Shown: one piece after another, positions 32,427-41,947 of the stretch
Position numbering within the stretch: position 1 is the stretch's first letter
Layout of the letters: each line of letters opens with the position of its first letter
NCBI RefSeq assembly: GCF_049651205.1
Contig: NZ_JBASBR010000015.1
Coordinates: 1 to 64,000 of the forward strand
DNA length: 64,000 nt
Direction of reading: 5' to 3'
Source: Castellaniella sp049651205
Lineage (GTDB): Bacteria > Pseudomonadota > Gammaproteobacteria > Burkholderiales > Burkholderiaceae_B
Notes under the pieces: generated by a model
Seen by the model: the letters and a program-made list of their open reading frames with translations, nothing else
Database searches by the model: none
What the model was told of the DNA's origin: nothing
Translations under genes and position numbers: made by a program

Positions 32427-34997
32427 ATGAAATCCATCCACTTGAGCGCTGCTCACAGCCCTTGCTCTGACACGCAACGCCTGCTGGTGATCGGCAATGG
32501 CATGGTCGGCCACCGTCTGCTGGAAGAATTGGTTCAGCGGGAGCATGGTTACGATATCACCGTGTTTTGTGGCGAGATCCGCCTGGCATACGATCGCGTG
32601 CAGCTGAGCCAATGCTTTACCGGTGCCCAGGCTGAAGACTTGGCACTGGCCGATGATGCCTTTTTTGTGCAGCACGGTATTACCGTGCTGCGTAATCACC
32701 CCGCAGCCTGGATCGACCGCAAGCGGCGCCGTGTCCATGTCTCGGATGATGTGTTCTACCCCTACGACAAGCTGGTGCTGGCAACGGGCTCGAACCCCTT
32801 TATCCCGCCGATCGAGGGCGCCGAGCAACCCGGGTGTTTGCCGTATCGCACGCTGGATGATGTTGACGCAATCAAGGAACGGGCGGCCGGTGGCCGGTGC
32901 GGGGTGGTCATCGGGGGCGGCCTGCTGGGCCTGGAGGCTGCGCGCGCCTTGCATGGGCTGGGGCTGGAAACCCATGTGATCGAGTTCTCTCCATGGCTCA
33001 TGTCCACTCAGCTGGATGAGTCGGGAGGGCGGTTGTTGCGCACCAAGATCGAGGCTCTGGGCATCCACGTGCACACGGCAAAGACAACCTCGTCCATCGG
33101 GACAGGCCTGAGATCTCCCCTGCGCTTGAAGTTCTCCGATGGCGGTTTGCTAGAAACCGATATGGTGGTTTTTTCAGCAGGCATCCGGCCGTGCGACCGG
33201 CTGGCACACAACTGCGGTCTGGTGATCGGGCCACGGGGCGGGGTTGTCATTGATGAGCATTGCCGCAGTTCTGATCCAGCGGTGTACGCGATAGGGGAGC
33301 TTGCCAGCTGGCAGGGCGGCACCTACGGGCTGGTGGCGCCTGGGTACGAAATGGCCCGGGTCTGCGCCGCCCATCTGGCGGGAGACGGGAAACCGGTTTT
33401 TCGGGGGGCGCAGCCCAGCACCAAGTTGAAGCTTCTGGGGGTGGATGTTGCCTCCATCGGTGATGCGCAGGGCCGGACGCGAGACAGCGTCAGTTGCGTG
33501 TTTGAGGACACCCTGGCAGGCGTCTACAAGAAGCTGGTGATGGATGCGCAGGGCAAGCGCCTGCTGGGCGCCGTGCTGGTGGGCGATACCACCTCGTTTG
33601 GCATGCTGGATCAGTATTTCGCCAATGGCCTGGCCTTGCCGGCGCAACCCGCCAGTCTGATTGCGCCGGCGGCGAGTGAAACCCCTGCGCTGGGTGTGGA
33701 TGCCTTGCCGGACAGTGCCCAGATCTGTTCCTGTAATCAGGTCAGCAAGGGGGCCTTGTGCAGTGCTGTTGTAGACGGCTGCACGAGTCTGGGTGAACTG
33801 AAGGCCAGAACCCGGGCGGGGACGACGTGTGGAGGGTGTTTGCCGCTGGTCAAACAGATCCTGGACCGGGAGCTGGAGCGTCAGGGCATCGTGGTGGATC
33901 ATGGCCTGTGTGAGCATTTCCACCATAGCCGTCAGGAGCTCTACCATCTGGTTTGCGTCAATGGGATTCGGGATTTCAAGACGCTGATCTCCCGGCATGG
34001 ACAAGGGCGCGGATGCGATATTTGCAAGCCGGTAGCTGCGTCGATTTTCGCCTCGTGCTGGAACGATTACGTGCTGACGCCCGAGTATGCGCCGCTGCAG
34101 GACAGCAATGATGCGTATCTGGGAAATCTGCAAAAGGACGGTACCTATTCGGTGGTGCCGCGTATCCCGGGAGGTGAGATCACGCCGGAGAAGCTGATCT
34201 TCATTGGCGAGGTGGCGCGTCGCTACAAGCTGTACACCAAGATTACCGGTGGCCAGCGCATCGACCTGTTCGGTGCGCGGCTGGAACAGCTGCCCCTGAT
34301 CTGGAAGGAACTGGTGGATGCCGGATTTGAGTCGGGGCATGCCTACGGCAAGGCCTTGCGCACGGCCAAATCCTGCGTGGGCAGCACGTGGTGCCGTTTT
34401 GGTGTGCGGGATTCCGTGGGCCTGGCGATCCGGCTTGAACAGCGGTACCGGGGTGTACGTGCGCCGCATAAATTCAAGCTGGCGGCATCGGGGTGTACCC
34501 GGGAATGCGCAGAAGCCCAAAGCAAGGATGTGGGCGTCATCGCCACGGACAAGGGCTGGAACCTGTATGTCTGCGGCAATGGTGGCATGCGCCCTCGCCA
34601 TGCAGAACTCTTGGCCTCGGATCTGGATGACGAGACGCTGATCCGCATGATCGACCGGTTTCTCATGTTCTACATCCGCACTGCCGACAAGCTGCAGCGG
34701 ACGGCCGCCTGGCGAGAAGGCCTGGATGGCGGCCTGGACTATCTGAAGGATGTGATCGTGAAAGACAGCCTGGGCCTGGCGAACGAACTGGAGGCGCAGA
34801 TGCAGGCACTGGTGGGTCGGTACGAGTGCGAGTGGGCCGCAACCCTGAAGGATGAACGGGCATTACGGCGTTTTCGGCCCTTGATCAACGACCCGACACC
34901 TGATGAGCAGATTGTCCATGTGCTGGAGCGTGGCCAGATCCGCCCACCCACCGTGCGCCCGCGTGGGGCAAGGGTACTTGAAGCTGAAACGGAATGA
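32427..34997 (+). CDS. nirB: Nitrite reductase [NAD(P)H] large subunit
   Basis: This 856-residue cytoplasmic siroheme enzyme reduces nitrite to ammonium. The N-terminal FAD/NAD(P)H domain starts LLVIGNGMVGHRLLEEL, with a second dinucleotide motif VVIGGGLLGLEAARAL. A BFD-type [2Fe-2S] domain has the cysteines of ICSCNQVSKG and TCGGCLPL. The C-terminal siroheme/[4Fe-4S] half has CVGSTWC and ASGCTREC, so all four ligand cysteines are present. ATG 32427 is preceded by GGGA and gives the family N-terminus. The gene overlaps the following reading frame by four bases. Confidence 0.95.
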   Translation: MKSIHLSAAHSPCSDTQRLLVIGNGMVGHRLLEELVQREHGYDITVFCGEIRLAYDRVQLSQCFTGAQAEDLALADDAFFVQHGITVLRNHPAAWIDRKRRRVHVSDDVFYPYDKLVLATGSNPFIPPIEGAEQPGCLPYRTLDDVDAIKERAAGGRCGVVIGGGLLGLEAARALHGLGLETHVIEFSPWLMSTQLDESGGRLLRTKIEALGIHVHTAKTTSSIGTGLRSPLRLKFSDGGLLETDMVVFSAGIRPCDRLAHNCGLVIGPRGGVVIDEHCRSSDPAVYAIGELASWQGGTYGLVAPGYEMARVCAAHLAGDGKPVFRGAQPSTKLKLLGVDVASIGDAQGRTRDSVSCVFEDTLAGVYKKLVMDAQGKRLLGAVLVGDTTSFGMLDQYFANGLALPAQPASLIAPAASETPALGVDALPDSAQICSCNQVSKGALCSAVVDGCTSLGELKARTRAGTTCGGCLPLVKQILDRELERQGIVVDHGLCEHFHHSRQELYHLVCVNGIRDFKTLISRHGQGRGCDICKPVAASIFASCWNDYVLTPEYAPLQDSNDAYLGNLQKDGTYSVVPRIPGGEITPEKLIFIGEVARRYKLYTKITGGQRIDLFGARLEQLPLIWKELVDAGFESGHAYGKALRTAKSCVGSTWCRFGVRDSVGLAIRLEQRYRGVRAPHKFKLAASGCTRECAEAQSKDVGVIATDKGWNLYVCGNGGMRPRHAELLASDLDDETLIRMIDRFLMFYIRTADKLQRTAAWREGLDGGLDYLKDVIVKDSLGLANELEAQMQALVGRYECEWAATLKDERALRRFRPLINDPTPDEQIVHVLERGQIRPPTVRPRGARVLEAETE

Positions 34998-35008
34998 GGA
35001 GGGACGCC

Positions 35009-35416
35009 ATGGAAAAGAGTGCTTCTGGTCAGTGTAAAGAGAGGCCTGCCAAGCTGCCGGTCTGGCAGCCGGTCTGCCATCTTGATGATCTGGTACCGGA
35101 TGCGGGGGTGGCGGTTCGGGCGCATGGTGCACAGGTGGCCGTGTTCCTGATCGACGACAGGCTGTATGCCATCGATCATGTCGATCCCTTTTGTGGCGCG
35201 GCCGTGCTGGGGCGGGGTATTGTCGGTGAACTGCAGGGACGCCCGGTGGTGGCCTCGCCCATGTACAAGCAGCATTTCTTTCTGGACACGGGTGAGTGCA
35301 TGGAAGATGCTGATGTGCGGGTGTGCTGCTGGCCCGCGCGGCTGGCGCCGGGGGGTGTCCTGCAGATTGCCTGCCCGGGTGCGGACATCTCGATGGAGCA
35401 TTCCCATGCTGCCTGA
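35009..35416 (+). CDS. nirD: Nitrite reductase small subunit
   Basis: This 135-residue Rieske-fold protein partners NirB. It has the NirD core VWQPVCHLDDLVPDAGVAV and VAVFLIDDRLYAIDHVDPFCGAAVLGRGIVGE. True Rieske iron-sulfur ligands are not fully conserved, as is normal in NirD. ATG 35009 follows GAGGAGGG by about six bases. An earlier ATG at 34994 overlaps the nirB stop. The 3' end overlaps the methyltransferase gene by 11 bases. Confidence 0.92.
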   Translation: MEKSASGQCKERPAKLPVWQPVCHLDDLVPDAGVAVRAHGAQVAVFLIDDRLYAIDHVDPFCGAAVLGRGIVGELQGRPVVASPMYKQHFFLDTGECMEDADVRVCCWPARLAPGGVLQIACPGADISMEHSHAA

Positions 35417-36233
35417 TTCGGTCGTCGATATTACCCGGCGGACATCGGGGGATGTGCCCGGCCATGTCTGGCTGGTAGGGGCGGGTCCGGGTGACCCAGA
35501 ACTGATTACGCTGAAAGGCATGCGGGCATTGCAGCAGGCGGATGTTGTGATCTACGACCGTCTGGCGCCCCTGGCGCTGCTGGATCACTGCAGGCCAGAT
35601 GCCATTCGAGTCTCCGTCGGCAAGCAGGCCGGTTGGCATAGCGTCCCGCAGGAGGGCATTCATGGCCTGCTGGTGCGTTATGCCTGGGAAGGCCGCAATG
35701 TGGTTCGGCTGAAGGGTGGGGATCCCTTTGTTTTCGGGCGTGGCGGCGAAGAAATGATTGCCCTGCGTCGGCGGGGGATTCCGGTCTCGGTTATTCCGGG
35801 GGTGACAGCAGCCTCCGGTTGCGCGGCGGCAACCGGCATTCCCCTGACGCATCGCGGCGTGGCGGCAGGGGTCTGTCTGTCGACGGCGCATCGGCAAGAG
35901 GGCGCAGCCGATCTGGACTGGACTGCGTTGGCGGCGGATCGGCATCGCACCCTAGTGTTTTATATGGGCCTGTCTCAGGCGGGTCGTGTTGCTGACGAGC
36001 TGGTGCGCCGTGGCTTGCCCGCCGGGACACCCGTAGCACTTATTGCCTGTGGAACCATGGCGCGACAGCGGGCCGTCCGGTGCCGGCTGGACAACCTGAT
36101 GGCAGCCGCGCACAGCGATGGCCTGGTGTCGCCCTGCCTGATTGTGGTGGGCCAGGTAGTGATGCTGGCCGACCCGGCCAGTGTTCCCTGGATGGAGAGC
36201 CGGCAGGATATCGCTGCGGCCTGTCCGGCATGA
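35406..36233 (+). CDS. cobA: Uroporphyrinogen-III C-methyltransferase (SUMT)
   Basis: This 275-residue enzyme methylates uroporphyrinogen III twice with S-adenosylmethionine to give precorrin-2, the siroheme precursor. It has VWLVGAGPGDPELITLKGMRALQQADVVIYDRL, VRLKGGDPFVFGRGGEE, VIPGVTAASGCAAATGIPLTHR and TLVFYMGL, all family signatures. The start MLPDSVVDI at 35406 overlaps nirD, and the stop overlaps the next start (ATGA), so translation is coupled. It supplies siroheme for NirB. Confidence 0.93.
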   Translation: MLPDSVVDITRRTSGDVPGHVWLVGAGPGDPELITLKGMRALQQADVVIYDRLAPLALLDHCRPDAIRVSVGKQAGWHSVPQEGIHGLLVRYAWEGRNVVRLKGGDPFVFGRGGEEMIALRRRGIPVSVIPGVTAASGCAAATGIPLTHRGVAAGVCLSTAHRQEGAADLDWTALAADRHRTLVFYMGLSQAGRVADELVRRGLPAGTPVALIACGTMARQRAVRCRLDNLMAAAHSDGLVSPCLIVVGQVVMLADPASVPWMESRQDIAAACPA

Positions 36234-37255
36234 AGCCCCTTTATCCGCTGTTTGCCCAACTGGAGGGGCGGCGGGTGCTGGTGGTGGGGGGCGGTGCTGT
36301 GGCCGAGCGCAAGGTGCGTGCCCTGTTGGCTTGCGGGGCGGATGTCCATGTGGGGGCACCCCGCTTGACGACGATGCTGCAGAGCTGGGTAAGCAGTGGC
36401 CAACTGACGCATCTGCCAGGGGTGTTCGAGCCCGGCTGGCTGGATGGGGTTTGGCTGGTGATCGCTGCTACCGCAAATCGGGCGGTCAATGCCCGGGTCA
36501 GGCAGACGGCGGATGCGCGGCGGATGCTGGCCAATGTGGTGGATGATCCGATTCTGTCTTCGTTTCAGGTGCCGGCGGTGGTGAATCGATCCCCCTTGAT
36601 GATCGCGGTGTCATCGTCCGGGACGGCGCCGGTTCTGGCACGGCGATTGCGGGAGCGCATGGAGGCCCTGTTGGATCCGCCGCTGGGAGAGCTGGCGGCG
36701 CTGGCTGGAGAGCATCGCCGGGCCATCCGGCAGGCCTTTCCAGACCCGGGTGCGCGCCGCGGTTTTTATGATTGGCTGCATGATGGCCCCGTGCTGACTC
36801 GGTTGCGGCAGGGGGATTCTGCTGGGGCACAGCGTTTGTTGCTTGGCCGGCTGTCAGTCCCTGCGCCCGATGAGATTCCGGCATGCTGCGTGACCTGGAT
36901 CAGGGTGAGTCTGGAAGATCCCGGTCGGCTGACGCTCAATGAACTCAGGGCCATGAACGAGGCAGACGTGTTGGTGTATCCAGCCAACCTGCCTGCCTCG
37001 TTTCTGGACATGGCCCGCAAGGATGCGGATCGGCGGTCTCTGGGCGAGGATGCTGCGGCAGCGATTGATGGCGCTGCCCACGCACTAGCCTTGTGTGCCG
37101 GGTATGCTCGAGCGGTCATCCTGCAGGCACGGGTGCCGCCGCAGGATCAGAAATCGAATTCGGCTTCAACCGCCATGCCCGTTTGTAACTGGCGCACGTC
37201 CTCGGGCAAGGCCACTACGGCATTGACGCCAAATAACACGCCTTGTTCAAATTGA
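36230..37255 (+). CDS. Precorrin-2 dehydrogenase/ferrochelatase (CysG-B) with a decayed methyltransferase tail
   Basis: This 341-residue protein starts with a complete siroheme-synthase N-terminal half (about 1-215). Segments include RRVLVVGGGAVAERKVRALL, NVVDDPILSSFQVPAVVNRSPLMIAVSSSGTAPVLARRLRERME and a sirohydrochlorin-type helical domain. These oxidise precorrin-2 and insert iron. The rest (about 222-300) resembles the beginning of a SUMT domain, but SLEDPGRLTLNELRAMNEADVLVYPANLP has lost the GPGDPE and YDRL motifs and the domain breaks off. The last 36 codons run antisense into the MOSC gene. It is most likely a CysG whose second half has decayed, replaced by the adjacent intact SUMT. 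Confidence 0.85.
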   Translation: MKPLYPLFAQLEGRRVLVVGGGAVAERKVRALLACGADVHVGAPRLTTMLQSWVSSGQLTHLPGVFEPGWLDGVWLVIAATANRAVNARVRQTADARRMLANVVDDPILSSFQVPAVVNRSPLMIAVSSSGTAPVLARRLRERMEALLDPPLGELAALAGEHRRAIRQAFPDPGARRGFYDWLHDGPVLTRLRQGDSAGAQRLLLGRLSVPAPDEIPACCVTWIRVSLEDPGRLTLNELRAMNEADVLVYPANLPASFLDMARKDADRRSLGEDAAAAIDGAAHALALCAGYARAVILQARVPPQDQKSNSASTAMPVCNWRTSSGKATTALTPNNTPCSN

Positions 37256-38022
37256 CGATGGCGTGCCAGCGTCTGGCCTGGCTGGGCAGCAGTTTGGCCA
37301 GTGTGCGGATCTACATTGGGAATGGGACAACGCGCGCAGGCCTTGACGAAGGCGAACTGGATATCACCCACGCGCAAGCTTGCCAGGTGGTCTTCGTCGT
37401 AGGGCTCCAGCCCCTGCAGCACGATATTGGGCCGAAAGCGGATCATCTCTGCAGGTAGATGGCCGTCTGCCTGCAGCTGCTGGTTGAGTTCTTCCAGCGA
37501 GGCCTGGTTGCACACTAAAAACGGAAAGCCGTCGGCAAAGCCAAATTGGTGGTGTGTCAGGGGTAAAAACGCGGCAGCGTCTTCGGGGTGTTTGTCAGCC
37601 CAGCTTTGGACGTGCGCCGGGCTGGCCAGGCGGTGTGCTTGCGGGTGCACCTGCAGCAGGCGGCAAGAGACGTCCAAAAACGTGCTCAGCCAATGGGCAA
37701 CGTCGTCGCCCTGATCCGTCCCTTGGGTTGTGGTGCCCCAGACGGTTACTGGCACGGGCGGGGCGTCGCCGGCTGTGCCGGCAGCCACAAAGCAGTCGGG
37801 CATATCGGGCGCCTTGAGCCACAAGCCGTCCGCCTGTGGCAGGGGTTGAATCAGCACCATGCGGGGATGCTGGCGCTGTGTCATGAAGGTGCCGGTGCTA
37901 TCCACCAACATCCATTGGCGGTCTCCCGCCAGCCCGGCATGGGTGACAGTGATGCGGTCGTGGCGCACCCCGGCGCAGGATTTGACGGGGTAGGTGTACA
38001 GGCTGTGGATGCTGGCGGACAT
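37147..38022 (-). CDS. MOSC domain protein, YcbX/mARC-like
   Basis: This 291-residue protein has an N-terminal MOSC beta-barrel (MSASIHSLYTYPVKSC) and a C-terminal MOSC catalytic domain. The conserved cysteine lies in KACARCPIPNVDPHTGQT and binds the molybdenum cofactor. Relatives reduce N-hydroxylated compounds. The start is ATG 38022, the family N-terminus, rather than the open extension to 38133. Its 3' end overlaps the convergent siroheme gene by 109 bases. Confidence 0.87.
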   Translation of the reverse strand: MSASIHSLYTYPVKSCAGVRHDRITVTHAGLAGDRQWMLVDSTGTFMTQRQHPRMVLIQPLPQADGLWLKAPDMPDCFVAAGTAGDAPPVPVTVWGTTTQGTDQGDDVAHWLSTFLDVSCRLLQVHPQAHRLASPAHVQSWADKHPEDAAAFLPLTHHQFGFADGFPFLVCNQASLEELNQQLQADGHLPAEMIRFRPNIVLQGLEPYDEDHLASLRVGDIQFAFVKACARCPIPNVDPHTGQTAAQPGQTLARHRQFEQGVLFGVNAVVALPEDVRQLQTGMAVEAEFDF

Positions 38023-38206
38023 GGTGTTTTTGTGTGGCGGACGGGCTCGAGTGCTTATTCTAAGCGCTGCAAGGCAGCCGGCGTGTGGTGTTGATGAGAC
38101 TGGTGCCTGCTTGTTTGCTTGTGTGGCGCCCATGCCGCCCCGCCCGGGCGGTGTTCCGACCTAAAATACTGGTTTTGATGTCGCTGTCTTACTGGAAATC
38201 ATACCC

Positions 38207-39397
38207 ATGACCATTGATCGTGCAGGGGTTAACGCCCTGATGGAAATCACATCCCGTCCTGATCTCGTGTTTGTTGGCGGCCAGGGATCCTGGTTGCAGG
38301 ATAGCGCGGGCAAGCGATATCTCGATTTCATCCAGGGATGGGCCGTTAATTGTCTGGGGCACAACCCTGCACCCATGGTGGACGCGCTGGCCAGGCAGTC
38401 GCATGCGCTGATCAACCCCTCGCCGGCCTTCTACAACCAGCCTTCCATTGATCTGGCAAAGCGGATTGTCGAGGCCTCCTGCTTTGATCGCGTGTTTTTT
38501 GCCAATAGCGGTGCCGAAGCCAACGAAGGCGCCATCAAGCTGGCGCGCAAGTGGGGCCAGTTGCACCGCAAGGGTGCCTACAAGATCATCACCTTTGATC
38601 ACAGCTTCCATGGCCGTACGTTGGCAACCATGTCGGCCTCTGGCAAGGCTGGCTGGGACACCAAGTTTGCGCCGCAGGTGGACGGTTTTCCCAAGGCCGA
38701 TCTCAACGATCTGGATTCAGTGCGCGCCCTGATTGATGATCAAACTGTCGCCGTAATGCTCGAGCCTGTGCAGGGCGAAGCCGGTGTGATCCCGGCTACC
38801 CCAGCGTTCCTCCAGGCGCTGCGCGCACTCACGCGTGAGCACGGCCTGCTGCTGATTGTCGACGAAGTACAAACCGGGATGGGCCGTACGGGCCGTATGT
38901 TTGCCTATCAGCATGCCGGCATCGAGCCCGATATCATGACGCTGGGCAAAGGCATTGGCGGCGGGGTGCCGCTGGCCGCCCTGTGTGCCCGCGAGGCCGT
39001 CAGCTGCTTTGAGCACGGTGACCAAGGGGGTACCTACAACGGCAACCCCCTGATGACGGCGGTGGGTGTGGCGGTGTTCGATACGTTGGCTGCTCCCGGC
39101 TTTATGGACGCCGTCAACCAGCGGGCCAATCAGCTTTCGGCCGGCCTGATGGCGCTGTCCGACAAATGGGGGATGAAGGGCGAGCGTGGCCTGGGCCTGT
39201 TGCGCGCCCTCATCATGGATCGCGACGATGGCCCGGCGCTGGTGGCCGCTGCCCGCGAGCGTACGCCCGAGGGCCTGCTGCTGAATGCGCCGCGTGGCAA
39301 TTTGCTGCGCTTTATGCCGGCGCTTAATGTGTCGGCCCAGGACGTCGACACCATGTTGCAGTGGCTGGACGATCTGGTGGCGCAAGTACGCCGCTGA
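38207..39397 (+). CDS. argD: Acetylornithine aminotransferase-like class III aminotransferase
   Basis: This 396-residue PLP enzyme interconverts acetylornithine and N-acetylglutamate semialdehyde in arginine synthesis. Motifs are FFANSGAEANEGAIKLARKWG, HSFHGRTLATMSASG and LLIVDEVQTGMGRTG. The PLP lysine is in TLGKGIGGGVPLAALCARE, and the phosphate-binding GTYNGNPL segment is intact. Other class III transaminases (succinylornithine, GABA) are possible, but the match to ArgD is best. It stands alone, not in an arginine operon. Confidence 0.8.
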   Translation: MTIDRAGVNALMEITSRPDLVFVGGQGSWLQDSAGKRYLDFIQGWAVNCLGHNPAPMVDALARQSHALINPSPAFYNQPSIDLAKRIVEASCFDRVFFANSGAEANEGAIKLARKWGQLHRKGAYKIITFDHSFHGRTLATMSASGKAGWDTKFAPQVDGFPKADLNDLDSVRALIDDQTVAVMLEPVQGEAGVIPATPAFLQALRALTREHGLLLIVDEVQTGMGRTGRMFAYQHAGIEPDIMTLGKGIGGGVPLAALCAREAVSCFEHGDQGGTYNGNPLMTAVGVAVFDTLAAPGFMDAVNQRANQLSAGLMALSDKWGMKGERGLGLLRALIMDRDDGPALVAAARERTPEGLLLNAPRGNLLRFMPALNVSAQDVDTMLQWLDDLVAQVRR

Positions 39398-39484
39398 TCG
39401 ATCTTCAAGCCACTGCGGCGCTCGTCAGCGGGTGCTGTATGCGCGGTGGTGGCCGGCCATAAGGTGTGTCTCGCCTGATGCCAG

Positions 39485-39528
39485 CAATAAAAAAGCCAGG
39501 GCCTGGTGCGTAACCGGGCCCTGGCTTT
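39485..39528 (-). terminator. Bidirectional terminator between argD-like gene and glcB
   Basis: AAAGCCAGGGC and GCCCTGGCTTT form an 11-bp stem with a 15-base loop. On the minus strand the stem is followed by TTTTTTATT, so it terminates glcB. On the plus strand it can end the aminotransferase message. Confidence 0.85.
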
Positions 39529-39549
39529 CTAGACGATTCGCGGTGGCAA

Positions 39550-41724
39550 TCAGGCCTTGACGGCTTGCTCAGCCTTTTTTACCTGGCGCCAGTGGTGCAG
39601 CAAGGGCTCGGTGTAGCCATTGGGTTGCTCCAGCCCCTTGAAGATCAGGTCGCTGGCGGCCTTGAAGGCGCACGAAGTATCAAAGTGGCCGTCCATGGGC
39701 TCGTAGGCGGCATCTCCTGCGTTTTGCTTGTCGACCACGGCGGCCATGCGGCGCAGGGTGGCTTCAACCTGGCTGCGGTCAGTGATCTTGTGCAGCATCC
39801 AGTTGGCGATGTACTGGCTGGAAATGCGCAGGGTGGCACGGTCTTCCATCAGGCCGATATCGTGGATGTCGGGGACTTTGGAGCAGCCTACGCCTTGATC
39901 CACCCAGCGCACCACATACCCCAGAATGCCCTGGCAGTTGTTGTCGAGCTCTTCCTGGATCTGTTCGGGCGTCCAGCCCGTATCCTTGGCCACCGGCACC
40001 GTGAGGATGCGGTCGGTGTAGTCTTCGTGGTGGCCTTCCAGCCCCTTTTGTACCTCGACCACATCCACTTGGTGGTAGTGCAGGGCATGCAGGGTGGCTG
40101 CCGTGGGAGACGGAACCCAGGCCGTGTTGCCGCCTGCTTTGACGTGGTTGATTTTTTGCTCGAGCATGGCTGCCATCAGGTCGGGCATGGCCCACATGCC
40201 CTTGCCAATCTGGGCATGGCCGCGCAAGCCGCACTCAAGCCCGGTCTGGACGTTGTTGAGCTCGTAAGCCTGGATCCAGGCCTGGGTTTTCATGTCACCC
40301 TTGCGCACCATTGCGCCGGCGCGCATCGAGGTGTGCAGTTCGTCACCCGTACGATCGAGGAAGCCGGTATTGATGAAGGCGACGCGTTCTGCGGCTGCGG
40401 CGATGCAGGATTTCAGGTTGACGCTGGTGCGCCGCTCTTCGTCCATGATCCCCATCTTGATGGTGTTGGGTGCCAGGCCCAGCAGCTGCTCGACGCGGGC
40501 AAAGATTTCGCTGGCAAAGGCGACTTCATCCGGGCCGTGCATTTTGGGTTTGACGATGTAGATGGAGCCTGTGCGGGTGTTTTTACGTGCGGTGAGGTCG
40601 TGCATGGCGGCCAGCGACGTGCACACGGCATCCAGGATTCCTTCGGGGATTTCCTGGCCTTGGGCATCCAGGATGGCCGGGTTGGTCATCAGGTGGCCCA
40701 CGTTACGGACAAACATCAGGGAACGGCCGTGCAGGCTGGCGGTGCTGCCGTCGCGTGCGATGTACTGGCGATCGGGATTAAGGCGGCGGGTAATGGTTTT
40801 GCCACCCTTGACCAGATCTTCGGTAAGGTCGGCTTTCATCAGGCCCAACCAGTTGCGATAGGCCAGCACCTTGTCTTCGGCGTCTACCGCGGCCACGGAG
40901 TCTTCGCAATCCATGATGGTGGTGAGGGCTGCCTCGAGCACCACGTCCTTGATGTGGGCGGTGTCGGTCTTGCCGATGGGAGACTGAGCGTCAAACTGGA
41001 TCTCGAAGTGCAGGCCGTTTTGGCAGAACACCAGCGCCTCGGGTGAGGCGGCGTCGCCCCGATGCCCCAGGAAGCAATCATCCTGGGCAAGTGTGGTGAC
41101 GGTGCCGTCTTTCAGTGTGATTTTCAGATTGCCGGATGCGACCGCATACGCGGTGGCATCACGGTGAGAGCCCTGCTTCAGGGCAATGGTGTCGTCCAGA
41201 AACTGGCGGGCAAAGGCGATGACGCGTGCGCCACGTACGGGGTTGTAGCCGCCGGCGCGGGTGGCGCCGTCGGTTTCAGGGATGGCATCCGTGCCGTACA
41301 GGGCGTCGTAGAGGCTGCCCCAGCGCGCATTGGCTGCGTTAAGGGCGTAGCGGGCATTCATGACGGGCACCACCAACTGCGGCCCGGCTTGCCGGGTGAT
41401 TTCGGTATCGACGTGGGCGGTGGTGACTTTTACGTCGGCCGGGACATCCTTCAGGTAGCCGATTTCGTGCAGAAACGCGCGATAGGCGGCAGGGTCGGCC
41501 ACAGCACCCGGATGCTTGCCATACCAGTCGTCCAGCGCGGCTTGCAGGCGGTCGCGCTCGGCCAGCAAGGCCTTGTTCTTGGGGGCGAGGTCTTGAACCA
41601 TAGCCGCCAGACCTTTCCAGAAGGCATCAGCCTGTACCCCTGTGCCGGGCAGCGCTTCTTGTTCGATAAATTGGTGCAGTACCCCTGCGACCTGGAGGCC
41701 ATGGCTGGAGATGCGATCGGTCAT
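39550..41724 (-). CDS. glcB: Malate synthase G
   Basis: This 724-residue enzyme condenses glyoxylate with acetyl-CoA to give malate. Length and the large inserted domain distinguish it from malate synthase A. Core motifs include IMDCEDSVAAVDAEDKVLAYRNWLGLM, KPKMHGPDEVAFASEIF, MGIMDEERRTSVNLK and GFLDRTGDELHTSMRAGAM. The start at 41724 (MTDRISSHGLQV) has AGGA about nine bases upstream. The single-gene unit ends at a strong terminator. It complements the glycerate pathway at the end of the window. Confidence 0.96.
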   Translation of the reverse strand: MTDRISSHGLQVAGVLHQFIEQEALPGTGVQADAFWKGLAAMVQDLAPKNKALLAERDRLQAALDDWYGKHPGAVADPAAYRAFLHEIGYLKDVPADVKVTTAHVDTEITRQAGPQLVVPVMNARYALNAANARWGSLYDALYGTDAIPETDGATRAGGYNPVRGARVIAFARQFLDDTIALKQGSHRDATAYAVASGNLKITLKDGTVTTLAQDDCFLGHRGDAASPEALVFCQNGLHFEIQFDAQSPIGKTDTAHIKDVVLEAALTTIMDCEDSVAAVDAEDKVLAYRNWLGLMKADLTEDLVKGGKTITRRLNPDRQYIARDGSTASLHGRSLMFVRNVGHLMTNPAILDAQGQEIPEGILDAVCTSLAAMHDLTARKNTRTGSIYIVKPKMHGPDEVAFASEIFARVEQLLGLAPNTIKMGIMDEERRTSVNLKSCIAAAAERVAFINTGFLDRTGDELHTSMRAGAMVRKGDMKTQAWIQAYELNNVQTGLECGLRGHAQIGKGMWAMPDLMAAMLEQKINHVKAGGNTAWVPSPTAATLHALHYHQVDVVEVQKGLEGHHEDYTDRILTVPVAKDTGWTPEQIQEELDNNCQGILGYVVRWVDQGVGCSKVPDIHDIGLMEDRATLRISSQYIANWMLHKITDRSQVEATLRRMAAVVDKQNAGDAAYEPMDGHFDTSCAFKAASDLIFKGLEQPNGYTEPLLHHWRQVKKAEQAVKA

Positions 41725-41947
41725 GATGGTCCTTGGATAGTCTGAATACAAACCTAAATTATAGGCAGTCTTCTATAAGAGTTAAAGCGGCAAAATTGAG
41801 TAGCGTCAATCTTGGTTGTAAGCCAAGTGTTTGTCAGGCAATGAAAAATTTTTGTACGAGCCCCTGGCTGCGGCCTATATGCCGAAGCGGATACTGCTTA
41901 TTTGTACGCCTTTTTCTAAAGTACGGCAGGCGGCTTTTGGTGTGGCC

